Shown in pieces: positions 42,051-52,701 of a stretch of 64,000 bases of DNA. The translations under genes and the position numbers were made by a program. The stretch comes from Sclerurus mexicanus. Lineage: Eukaryota > Chordata > Aves > Passeriformes > Furnariidae. The notes under the pieces were generated by a model. The model saw nothing but the letters and a program-made list of their open reading frames with translations, searched no databases and was not told the origin of the DNA. The stretch spans positions 3,203,837-3,267,836 of the forward strand of contig VWZF01006750.1 in assembly GCA_013396755.1 (NCBI GenBank), written 5' to 3'. How positions within the stretch are numbered: position 1 is the first letter of the stretch; each line of letters starts with the position of its first letter.

Positions 42051-42165
42051 CTTAATGGTTGGTGAAGAAAAAAAGACACAGGAGACTTGAAGCCATATTT
42101 TCAAGAGGAAGGAGCTGCAGGCAAGCAAAGGGCAACACATAGGAAGACAGCTGTCAAGACACCTT

Positions 42166-42206
42166 CTTTTGTTGTTTTTGGTTTTTTTTTTTCTTTTTTT
42201 CTTTAA
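42166..42206. repeat. T-rich tract upstream of S2 exon acceptor
   Basis: T-rich plus-strand sequence with a few G and C, so A-rich in the transcript. It lies about 116-156 nt before the AAG acceptor of the first S2 exon, on the far side of its pyrimidine tract. Confidence 0.85.
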
Positions 42207-44079
42207 AGGTAAAGTGAGACTGAAAATTTGTTTTTATTATTTAAGACACAAAGAAGAATATGAAGGGAAAGGAAGCGGTGGAAAAAGTGAAAATGCATGA
42301 AAAGCGAAAAAGCTCCTTTAGGCAGGGCAAAGGAGAGAAAGGGAGTATTGCAGTCCCTCCAGCCATACCCAGGAAGCTCAGCAGAAGGTGGGTAGCAGCC
42401 TACAAGAGCACAGTGCAAACACACACTCTGCTGCTGGGCAGCTGGAGCGTTAGCACTAGAACTCACCAAATCTAGCCCAAAGCACTAGGGCCCAAAGCGA
42501 GGGCTGAGTATATCTATGTGCTACTGTGTTACACAGTGAAGGGCAGTTTTGTGGTGGTATTCCTGCACTAAACTGTGCATCCTTTACATAGGTCACATTC
42601 TATATTATTTTCAGCAATAAGATTTCTATTGCAGTTTCATGAACTGATTTTTCGTCACACTTTGTGTAATTTAGTCTAATAAATTTGTTCGACTTTACAT
42701 GTTTTACCCTTCTTTATAAACAAGAAAAATAATACAGTTTAGAAGTCTCTAAAGCATCCCAACTGCAGTTTTTTTCAACCCTTCTTTGGACTAAAAAAAT
42801 GTATATTAGAACCCTTTAAAGTCTCCTTACCTCTTGACCTTTATTTTCCTGTCCTGTAGAACTGTCCTCCTGTACCTTTGATTCTTTAATGGCATTCATT
42901 AAAGTTTCAAAATAACTACTTCATATGTCTCCTGCCTAAAACCCATTACAGCTTTCCCAGCACAAATTAACTGTGTATAAACTGCACAAATCTAGGAGAT
43001 GACACATAAGGACAAATCAAGGCACTGAATGCTGTCTTAAAGAAAGCAATAGTGAATTGTAAAAGCTCATTGCAGACACAAAGTGCAAAAACAAATGTAG
43101 GAAACATCAAATTCCAAACTGTGTTTCTGAAACATGCAAATATGGAGGCTAGTGAAAATGGCCTTACAGGTAGGGAAAAAGAGGAATTCTTAGGTGTTCC
43201 AGGGATGGCACTGAAGAAAACAATACTCAAATCTCAAAAGATATGTATGCCTCTGAACAGAAAGCAGAAAAAGGAGAAATCAATCTAGCTCAATGGCAAG
43301 GGTTGCAAAGTCAGCTAAGTAAAAAAGAAATCCCTTGAAATTCAGATATATGGGCTTAGAAGAACGTTGAACAAGAGCTAAATTCTAATCAGATAATGTA
43401 TCATAATTATAAGGAAGGGATAAATTTAATTTTGAAGAGTAAATCACTAATGGTATTACAACTCCCAAAATCCTCTCCTCTTTCTCCAACAAGATCTCTC
43501 TTCAACAGGCATCCTGCAAAGAATCAGTACACATATGGAATCACTAAAAATGAGATGCAAGATGCATTTCCTGAAATCAAGTGTATTGGTGTTCTGCTAG
43601 AGGACCAAGACATGCCTTTTTCCTGGAAGAAAAATATGATACTGCAAGGCATCAGGAGAATAAATACCATGGTTAATTTCTAATTGAAAAGTAAAAAATA
43701 AATGATCAAGTCCAGATAATCACCCGTGAGTTCTGAAATACTAAATATAAAATGGCTGAACTGTTAGTAAAAATGGGAAACCTTGCTACAGCTGTGAGTG
43801 AAACCAGTAAATATTTCACAAGTGGCAGTCAGGGGAATTGTGAAAGTAAACTACTTACGTGATATATTTAAATTTAATAAATAAACTGAAATAAAGATTG
43901 ATACAATTTTAAAGATCAGTCCTGAAGTTTAGACACAGCCCCCAGGTAGGTTTCTCCAGGGAAAGCAATTCAATCATCTATTACACTTTGAAATTACTAA
44001 AAAACCCCAGGAATTTATACAGACCTTCATCTCATCAAACAATATACAGATGGTGGAAGTATGGACAGTCTTCAAAGGA

Positions 44080-45165
44080 GGAATTTAGAAACACTTCCTG
44101 GCAACTCTGAATAGCATTAGAAATACTCAGCCAGAGTGGATGCTCTTGAGGGATTTCAAGGGTAACAAGAACAGCTTTCGCAGAACTAAAAGCCTGAACA
44201 AGGAAAGTGTGAACCTGTCGATGGGAACAGCAGACACAGCTAAAGCTGAGGTGCTCTATGCCTGCATTGCCTCACTCTTCTTTTAGTTGGGTCTCTGTGA
44301 CTCGAAGCAGGGTTCAAGGAGGCAAGAAACAATGAGCAGGAGGTGGTCAGGTAAATCCCAACCAGACAAGGCAGGGATTGAATGAGATCAGTAGACCCAC
44401 AGAAGCCCATGGGACCGGGCAGGCTGCAGCAAAGTATGCTGAGAGAGTTGACCAATGTCCTTGCAGGGCCACCTGCTTTAATTTTTGAAGGTGAAGGAGA
44501 TCCCTGGCCATTAAAGGAAGAAAATGTTCAGATTATATTCAAAAAGATAAAAGAGATGATCCATGCAATTACAGCTGGTCATCCAACATCATGCAGTGAG
44601 TCCTCTCAGGCCGTATTTCTGAGCACATGAAGGAGAAGCACTGCCTGGCTTCAGTCTACATGGATTTCCCAAAGGTAAATAATTCCCAACTGATTTGGTT
44701 GCCTTCTACAGTAAAATTACTTTGTGGACAAAACTACAGAAACATCTTAACTTTAGCAGGGCATTCAGTATCTTTCCCACAATATTCTTGTATCTAAATT
44801 AGGCCACTGGTATGGCTGCGTGGGAAAACAGATGGATAAATTCCTGATTGGACAGCCATGCTCACAGGGTAGCTCACCTAGAGGCTCCTAACAGGTACCA
44901 GAGTCTAACCTGGGACATGTCTTTACCGATAACCTCGAGGAGATAAGCAAGGACTGTCTCGTCAAGTTTGCAGATGGTATGACACTGAGCTCAAGAACAG
45001 GCTGCTGTTCAGATGGACCTAGAAGGGCTGGAGGAAAGGGCTGTGAAATTCAGCAAGGACAAATGCAAAGTCCTGCACCTGGGGATGAATAACTCCCTGC
45101 AACAATGCAGGCTGGGGCACAGCTCTGCAGAAAGGCACCCCTGTAGGCAGTGGTGGGCCTTGGTG
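44080..45165 (+). mobile_element. Decayed CR1 LINE coding-region relic
   Basis: Several blocks in order resemble the CR1 ORF2 region. About 44140-44280 has GGGTAACAAGAACAGC, AGGAAAGTGTG and GCTGAGGTGCTCTATGCC. About 44390-44470 has AGAAGCCCATGGGACCGG and a CTGAGAGAGTTG block. About 44920-45120 has GATAACCTCGAGGAGAT, GTCAAGTTTGCAGATG and GACAAATGCAAAGTCCTGCA followed by CCTGGGGATGAATAACTCC. The frame is broken by stops and indels, and about 44680-44880 matches poorly. It would have encoded part of the reverse transcriptase but is dead. It may be a separate, older insertion from the 3' end 1.6 kb away. Both boundaries are approximate. Confidence 0.75.
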
Positions 45166-46756
45166 AGAGCTTCTTTCTGTTTTACCATTAGGCAAAGTGT
45201 TGTTTAGTAGTAGGTGTATTACTGTTGTGTTGACTATCTACCTGTCAAAAGCATCACTGATGAAAGGCACTAGATAAATACAACATACTATATTCATCCA
45301 TTCTGTGTTACTGCTGCTGCTACCGATACACTTCTCTATCTGGCAGTGCTCAGCAGTACAATGGACTATCATAGGATGCACATTATAATGTCCTGTGATT
45401 GTTGTGCTGTCATACTAGAAAAGCACACAAAAAGTATTTACTGAGTCTCCAATGTCTAGTGACAACACCTAGCAAAACTGCAATCATTACTTTACAAGGC
45501 TCTGTATAGCCATATAATTTCTAGTGTAACAAGCAACAAAGAATTTTTCTGATATTTTATTGCTAAGTGGTATATAATTGATATGCGTAGCTGCTGTGAC
45601 AAATCAGTATGGTTACAAACAGCACAAAAGAAAACCAGCTTCTCTGTATATCTTATGGCTATAAAAGCAACTTCGCTATTTTCAGGAAGGCGAAGTAGCA
45701 CAAGACATGCGCTGTCAGTCTTGAAGTCTACTAAAGTCAGGTATGAGAAATGTGTTGCAAGCAGGCTGAGAAGCAAGCAAAAGTGCTATCACACAAAAAG
45801 GCACCACCAGCAGGGAAATAATAAGGAGAAGAATTATGTCATGCCTTCAGGAAGTCATGTTGGAGTTGCCAAGTCTGGCATTAACTACAGTCTGCAGTTC
45901 CTCACTGTTAGATGTGCTATCCTAAAACACAGGATGCCTCTCCGCTGCCCTACTCTGCATCTTCTCACAGTTGCAGATGATGCTCCATGCTGAGGAAATG
46001 ATGGCAGGAGCACAAAAACAAGTATACGGATATGCTAAACACTGCTGTCAGCAGTAAACCCCAAATTTTGTTTCACCTGACCATACGCTGAGAAATAAGT
46101 TTTCAGAACCTTTGAGATGTATTCTGCTGCATAGGCAAGCTGCAAAAACAGTAAAGATCTACCCTATCACTGGCTCCCCCCCTCACACAAACATGTAAAA
46201 TGGGATCATAATATATATGACCTCCTTCAGAAGCTGTGTTTTTTATAACCTGCAACTCTGCAGACTACTGGTGTGACATTCAGAACCTAGAAGCTATGGT
46301 ACAGCAAAGCAAAGAGAAATGACAAACTGACAGAACTAATAGAAGTATTAAACCATTGAGGTTCCTTTGCAGAAGAAAGAACTGTTATAACTACTTTGCC
46401 TCCAGCCTGGTTTATAGGTTACACATTGTTTGGTGTACCTCTATTCCTGGATTAAACAATTCATTTTCTTTTCAGACAAATACATACAGTGGATACATAA
46501 ATTCTCAGCCTCACTATGTCACCCAGTCTCACCACACACCAGATCTCAAAAAAAGCCAAAAGAATTTGTCAAGCTGATTAATTCCTACAGCATATTCTTT
46601 GATACCCAAATTCTGATACCATTACTCATACTGGAATTTAATTTTGTGATAGATACAAAGCAAAGCATACATCTAGCATGAGTAAGCGAATTATAATCTC
46701 ACATTTTAAAACTTCTATCTCTTTGAATTTCTAATTTTGAACCAATGAGGTGGCAG

Positions 46757-47044
46757 ACAGTGGTGACCAGGGGTAGAACCTCTGGGAATGGCCTGAAGTT
46801 GTGTTAGGGGAGATTTAGGTTGGATACTAGCAAAAGGTTCTTCAGCCAGTGGGTGGCTGGGCACTGGAACAGGCTTCCCAGGGCAGTGGTCACAGAACTA
46901 AGCCTGCCAGACTTCAACAAGTGTTTGGACAATGCTCTCAGGCACAAGGTGTGACCCTTGGGGATGGTTCTGTGCAGGGCTAAGGGTTGGACTTGATGAT
47001 CCTTGTGTGTCCCTTCCAACTCAGCATATTCTGTGATTCTGTGA
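46757..47044 (+). mobile_element. CR1 LINE, 5'-truncated 3' end
   Basis: A plus-strand CR1 3' end, homologous along its length to the copy at 6838-7102. Shared landmarks are GGGAATGGCCTGAAGTTGTG, AGATTTAGGTTGGATACTAG, GGAACAGGCTTCCC, AAGTGTTTGGACAATGCTC and GGTTGGACTTGATGATCC, ending in ATTCTGTGATTCTGTG. It is antisense to GRID2, within the intron before the first S2 exon. The similarity, judged by eye at around four-fifths, suggests related subfamilies of moderate age. The 5' boundary is approximate. Confidence 0.93.
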
Positions 47045-47268
47045 ATGATGAAAATTGTTTAAAAATATAAAAAAGCAGATACAGTTGAAAAAAATAGTTA
47101 TAAAATAAGATCACATTAACTGAGTTTGTATAAAGACAAATCCTGCTTTTAGGGAAGTGACCATGTAGTCAGGTCATAGTTCAGCTTATCTTTGGCCATC
47201 ACTCATACAGCATTGTGGAGAAAAACGTTATGTGTTGTCTTCAAGTTTTTTTTCTCATTGCAATTACT

Positions 47269-47309
47269 GGGATAATACCAGTATTATCCCAATATCAATA
47301 TTATCCCAA
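47269..47309. repeat. Palindrome plus direct repeat of TATTATCCCAA
   Basis: GGGATAATAC and GTATTATCCC form a perfect 10-bp inverted repeat around a 2-nt centre (47269-47290). TATTATCCCAA then recurs at 47299-47309. Confidence 0.9.
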
Positions 47310-47912
47310 ATTACCTAGGCTAATAGGGCTATTCTGAGGATGAATTGAATCATTTGAGGATGAATTTTAACAGATACATGTATTTTCCAGCATTTGTTAA
47401 TCTTGTTTAATATTCTGCACCTTAATTAGACAGCAGTTGTCAGGTCACTTTCATTTTATGGCTTAGTAAAAACTAATTACTTTGTAATTTAAAAAATTAT
47501 CTATGCTTCCAGCTAGAAGAAAAACAGTAGGATTTGGATATGTTTCTTTCTCCAAAGCATACCCTCTTCTATAAATTCAAATCCTAAACTGACAACTGGT
47601 AACATGTTCATATATGTCAGCCAAAAGTCTTTAAAAAGCACACAAAGAATGTTGAAAAGCAAAAGGTCAGCTCCATAAAGACATAACCAGATTTCTTTTT
47701 AGGTGATTAAATACCACCGAGGTCAGATACTTGGGCATCAACATATCTTTGTAGATCTGGATTACAGACCAATCTAGGCTAGCTCTGTTAGACTTCACTG
47801 TTGCATAGAGCTGTTTCTAAGAAGTAATCACTAAATTTTAGGCAATAAATAACTGATGCCAGGCTTACACTGAAGTCTTTATTTATGACTAATTCAGATA
47901 AAGTTTTCCAGG

Positions 47913-47958
47913 TTTTTGTTTGTTTGTTTGCTTGGTTTGTTTGTTGGTTGGGTTTTTT
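47913..47958. repeat. (TTTG)n-like tract
   Basis: Imperfect TTTG/TTGG units ending in GGTTTTTT. Simple sequence. Confidence 0.85.
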
Positions 47959-49728
47959 CCCCTAGAATAGTAAGGATTAATTCATGTGTAGATGTAGGCT
48001 TAGGAACAGGGCACATTAATCGAAGAGATTTAACTGTTGGCAGGGACAGCTGAGGCAGAAAGTAGTAATACTGTTTGCTAGCCAGTTTGAAGATCTGGCT
48101 GAACCATGTTAAAGGAAAGATTAAAGAACATTCTGTTTTTCAGCATGAGAAAATATCTAATTACTGCATTCTTCTGTAACCCCCTTGCAAAAATTCTGTA
48201 GTCAGTTGCACTGAGCTATTTAAAGCCTTGGGGACATCTTAGCTTCAAGGGGTTCATGGTTTAGCAAAATATTGTGAAAAGAATGACTAGGCAAGAAAGA
48301 CATGCTTTACCACTATGCCTCCATTATTCAGAAGCAGAGGTCTCTCCTACCAACTAAGACATACTAGTTATAGCATGGAGAGAATAATGTGAACTTATTT
48401 TACAGAAGACACAGGACAAAGACTGTCCTCTGTAACACGTACAATCTAAAGTCTTAAGCTTCCACACTTTTAGAAGTGGATTAAACTTGAAACCATCTAA
48501 CACTGGCCTTTCATATGACAAATCCTTTGACTTCTCGGTCCACCCTACTCCTCCAACCTTCCTGCAAAATGTCAGTGCCCAGGAGAAGGTGGTGACATCC
48601 TCCTCTAACCCAGAAAAAAAATGTGCAGTAGTTTCAGTAAAATCAGTCTATGCCAATGGACTCTAATTCTGTTCTAAAGGAATAATAAACTGCAATAACG
48701 TCAATATTGGCTCACTAATGAAAAGCACAGCATCAGTACCTATGAGACATAGCTCAAGACCTCCAAATTTATTTGGCATTTACCAAGAAAAGCCACTCTT
48801 AATTACTATTAATTCATGTTGCATTGAGGCAGTGATTTTAAGATTTAAGGAGCACAGAAATTATGCGTTTCTTTGCTGCCACAATGTTTTGGCATTTGAA
48901 ATGCTGACTGTCTTGATTTAAATGTCATTTGCAATGTGGGTCAAGTGTGGGGAAAAAAAAAAAAAAGATGCAACCAGGAACTACATTATAACCTGAGTGC
49001 CTCTACGCTTGATATTGTGTGTTGGCAGAAAATGAAAAGCTGAGCTCCCAAAGGTATTAAGAGTAGTTTGTCTGGAAAAGGAGATTAACGTCCACTCTTT
49101 CTTCTTCTAGTTCCTCTAAATTAATTTAAAAACTGTAACAATTTGATTCAAATTGAACACTGAAGAAGAGCACGAATGCCATCAAGTGAGATTATACAGC
49201 AAAGATCTACTTCAAGACTCTCTAGGGAAAGGGAACATTTAACTAGTCATCCCTAGTGCACTGACTAACAAAATTTTGCGTGCTTTGCTTCTCAAAAATA
49301 GAGTACTGGATACCATGAGGCACTGACAGAAGAGTGGCCCAGCCTTCATACGAGACAAGAAAGGAAAGCTGCAAGAGTTTTGAGCACAAACTGGCTTCAT
49401 ATCCAAAAGCTGAAATGCAGTAAAAACGGAAATGAAATGTGCTATGGACCGCTTGAATCCTCCTATCTTTTGTAAAAGATATCACAAGGATCATACCTTC
49501 AACAACATACTATAATATCTGATGCTAGCTGGAAATCTGAAATGAAAACCTGTTAACTGCTTGTTGTATCTGTGCAAACCTACTGGCTTCAATTTCTTTC
49601 ATTTTTCTGACTTCTCTGAAGCTGGCTGGATAGTACTACAACCAGAATCTGGATTACTTTCTCTAAATGCTTAGACTCATTTCCATTCTGGCCTTCAAGG
49701 CTCCCCGAGGTACAATTTGAACTGGGTT

Positions 49729-49760
49729 AAAAAAAAAAAAAAAGAAAAAGAAAAAAAAAG
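49729..49760. repeat. A-rich tract
   Basis: A run of A residues broken by single G residues. No retroposon body is recognised next to it. Confidence 0.9.
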
Positions 49761-52118
49761 GAGCATCAGCTTTTTTCTTTATTGCTTATTCATGTTTTCC
49801 ACTTTGCAGTTATTCAGCATGGTAAACAAACAGCCCCTTTCTTATGTGCTGGTCTAAGTTCCACTTTTGTCAGTTTTGTAAACTAAAGTTTTACACTCCC
49901 ACCATAGTTAGGATAACTTCATCCCCTAATGGATACTTAACACATCTAATTACTCTATTTTTGAGCTGAAAGCACTGTTGAAAAATGTCCCCGTTCTTTC
50001 ATTCCTGAAGCTTTCCAGCTGCAACATTTTCTACTGAATAAAACATTTTCAGTGACTTTGCCCATAAATAATACAGCACAAAGACCAATGTAGTCCCAAC
50101 TGTACAAAATAACCTCAGACTTCCACTGGGGGTTTTCTAGTGACATCATAGTAAACTGGAAGAAAAAGCTGAAGATGTATTAAATTATGGTTTGGGCATA
50201 TTTTATTCTTTTTTAGACATGATAAGAAAACAGACATTTTTCACAGTAATTTGAACATTTTTCTAGACTACTTCAAAACTAGAAGGGACATGATTTCAAA
50301 GCAGGATGTAGAGGCATCTTTCGTTCTTTTAAGGACAAACTGAATGACTGAATATATCACTATTATTTATTTTGCATGTAAAAATTCCCATGTTGTTTCT
50401 TCACAGTCCTTAGTCAAATTTAAAGCTTTTTGAACTTAAAAATAAGTAAATCAACTTCCTTCAAAGCCTCACACTCAATGTTGACAAATATTGACTCAGA
50501 ATGTCATTTTACTCCCTTATAAATTGTGAAGGGATTATAATTGAGACTACACAGTCAAACAGTTGGGTTGTGTCAAAATAGCCCTGCAGTATTCCATGAT
50601 CTCAAAGTCTGCTATTCAGAACGCAAAAGAAAGCAATAACTGGATTTAACTGGTAATACAATGGTATCAGGGGAATAATTTGCTCACGTGATTTCAATTT
50701 GTTTTACATGTCTCTGGTTTTGAGCACTTACTCCTCTAATAGATGAAAGTGTTGGGGTTATCTCAGAAAAGAAGGATAACCAAAAAACCATAGAAAATTT
50801 CCAGTTGGGAATGAATAACGACTGGTAAAGCCTGAGCAATTTGGGCCAAGGAACACCCAAGAAACAGGGAGAAAGGGTTCATGAAGTGCAAGAGGATGTT
50901 CCTAAACGGGGAGAGTCAGGCAGTCAAAGTAAGGGGCTGCTTCTGCTCTTGGGTCTGAACTTCATCTTCCAAAAGCAAATGAAACTTGTCTGCTATTGCA
51001 GATGTTTACTTGCCTATGTGCTGTGAAAGCCTGGAGCGATTTTAGTATGTAGAAAATCCTCACCCGGAGGAAAAGTGCTTTAGTGCAAGCACCGTGACTG
51101 CCTAGCATGCTGCTATGAATTCATGGGAGGTCAAGGCTCCCTCTATCCAGTCTATAACAGTGGCTCACTGTCTCAAGGGGAATTTCAGAGAGATTTGGAA
51201 AGAGGTGAACTAGAGGCAGAAAGACCTTAGGTGATGATACACAGAAGTCAGGGACTTGAATCAACAACAGAGAAAAATGAATTTTCCCTAAGGTCAACAT
51301 TGGACCTGACTTGAAGGTCACATTCTTACCATTCTGGAGCAAAAAACAGCAGAATGTGCCTCTCTTCTTTACATTTTTTGCAAAGAAGGATATATGGGAA
51401 AGGCTAACTTTGTCACTCCAACATACTTTCTTGAACTTGTTGCCCCAAGATTAAAAACCTCCTATGAAAAAATGGCCAGCTGCCCCTTAGAGTATTTGGC
51501 TAGCTAGTGCTTGCTTCACTGTATTTTCTAGTCTCTGTTTTGACCCAAGAGTGAGCATTTGAAGGTGGAGAAGGTCACTGGCACAGTGGGAATGAGGATA
51601 ACTCAGCATGCAGCCTGCTGAAGGAGAAGATACTGGAGTACAAAAGGTCAGAGAGAGGGTAGGAGACCTAAAAAGGTTCTTGTGGTATGGAGAGATGGTC
51701 TGCAAAAAAAGGACTGGAAGGTTTGACAGAAGGAGAGCTCATTATAAAAGGGACAAGAGAAGACAAGGACACTCATGTTAGGAAGGTATCAAGCAAAAGA
51801 ACCAATAAACAGAAAAAGAACAATGTGATCTGCTTCTGTGGTAAGAGAGCAGAAGGAGCAAAGCTGACTAGTGAGTGAGCTTTTTTATTGTTTGTTACTG
51901 CTAACACATCTTTGCCTTGGCAAGCATAGGTGAATTCAGCTTCAAACTCCCCATACACTGACGCAACATTGGGTTCTTCCGGATCAAAGTGTCAGAACAT
52001 AAGTATTGTGGGATACATCTGAGTGGAAAGCATAGCTGGAAAACATAGTAACAATTCACACTTTCCCATTTCATATACTGATACACTGGTTATCTCCAAC
52101 TCAATTGCTTCTTTCAAA

Positions 52119-52154
52119 ATATGTATGTGTGCATACATACATATGTATGTGTGC
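52119..52154. repeat. TACA/TGTA microsatellite with near-palindrome
   Basis: ATGTATGTGTGC is followed by a 24-bp near-palindrome (52131-52154) built of CATA units on one side and TATG units on the other, with one mismatched pair. It lies about 230-265 nt inside the intron that follows the M3 exon. Confidence 0.85.
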
Positions 52155-52383
52155 CACAGGGAAAAGTATATGCTAGAGGCTAAGAATTCTGATCCTTAAA
52201 ACAAAGTGTCTCAAGGGTGACTGACAGTCTATGGTATATTGTTATTTTTCCAGCTTCCAAACTACTTCTCAGGATGATAAAAATTTATTCCTTTTACCAC
52301 ATTTAAATAGAACATTCATACCCCCTCTACATGTATATTTATGTTTGCCCTCCTTTCCCTCAAATCATTCTTTATCAACTTAC

Positions 52384-52522
52384 TGGATGGAGTTCTCAAT
52401 GCGTGTGATGGTGAGGAAAGCTGCTAGGTTTGCTGTGTAGGAGGAGATGACAATCAAAGCAAAAAGCCACCAAGCTCCCATCATCAGTCGGGTTGCCAGG
52501 GTTGTGTATGGAACCTCTCCTC
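52384..52522 (-). CDS. GRID2: GRID2 exon A: pre-M3 segment, M3 pore helix, start of M3-S2 linker
   Basis: This 139-nt exon carries 45 complete codons. It begins with the last two bases of a Gly codon and ends with the first two bases of a Gln codon. The peptide runs GEVPYTTLATRLMMG, then the hydrophobic M3 helix (AWWLFALIVISSYTANLAAF), then LTITRIENSI. The SYTANLAAF motif, the most conserved stretch in ionotropic glutamate receptors, lies at 52416-52442. The second Ala of LAAF (GCT, 52419-52421) is the residue changed in the mouse Lurcher mutation (A654T); here it is the normal Ala. The acceptor is a strong pyrimidine tract ending CCCTGCAG (52523-52530). The donor, CCA|GTAAGT, is near consensus (GT at 52382-52383). 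By homology M3 forms the channel gate in the postsynaptic membrane. Upstream M1/M2 coding is not in the window, so the preceding intron exceeds 11 kb. Confidence 0.96.
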
Positions 52523-52631
52523 CTGCAGGGAAGAAGGAAAAGTGAGAGTTTTCATTTGCCAGAAGGAAACCCAGATCCTCATTGTTCATGCCCTGCTCAG
52601 AACTAGATGCCAAGGTCAACAGGGTAAAGCA

Positions 52632-52660
52632 GTTTACTAAAGCCTGGTGCTTTAGTAAAC
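52632..52660. repeat. Perfect inverted repeat, 12-bp arms, before the M3 exon
   Basis: Arms GTTTACTAAAGC (52632-52643) and GCTTTAGTAAAC (52649-52660) flank a 5-nt loop. In the GRID2 transcript this would be a 12-bp hairpin lying 110-138 nt upstream of the M3 exon. Confidence 0.92.
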
Positions 52661-52680
52661 CGAGTAGGACTTGGACCCAC

Positions 52681-52701
52681 ACTTTCTATCCAACAGAAAG
52701 T
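52681..52701. repeat. Short inverted repeat, 7-bp arms
   Basis: ACTTTCT and AGAAAGT flank a 7-nt loop, 20 bases beyond the 12-bp inverted repeat. Short enough to be chance on its own. Confidence 0.7.

Larger units (their letters stand above)
42051..52383 (-). other. GRID2: GRID2 intron between M3 exon and first S2 exon (complete)
   Basis: A complete intron of 10,333 nt. It starts with a strong donor (GTAAGT) and ends with a pyrimidine tract and AAG acceptor. It contains the most retroelement sequence of the window: a decayed CR1 coding relic at about 44080-45165 and a CR1 3' end at 46757-47044, both plus-strand and so antisense to the gene. It also holds a T-rich tract near the acceptor (42166-42206), an A-rich run (49729-49760), a TTTG-rich run (47913-47958) and two notable inverted repeats. 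No alternative GRID2 exon was recognised. Confidence 0.9.

Noticed and set aside
45583..45993. 136-codon plus-strand open frame
   Set aside because: No family features; it lies just beyond a dead CR1 relic and is compatible with a random frame.
15366..52522. Assignment of the exons to GRID1 or to an AMPA/kainate receptor
   Set aside because: FVWDAAVLEYVAIND, NPFERDSMYSQMWRMI and GGEVPYTT are delta-2 features; GRID1 as I recall has FLWDVAVVEY and a different linker, and AMPA/kainate receptors lack the Trp-Asp pair.
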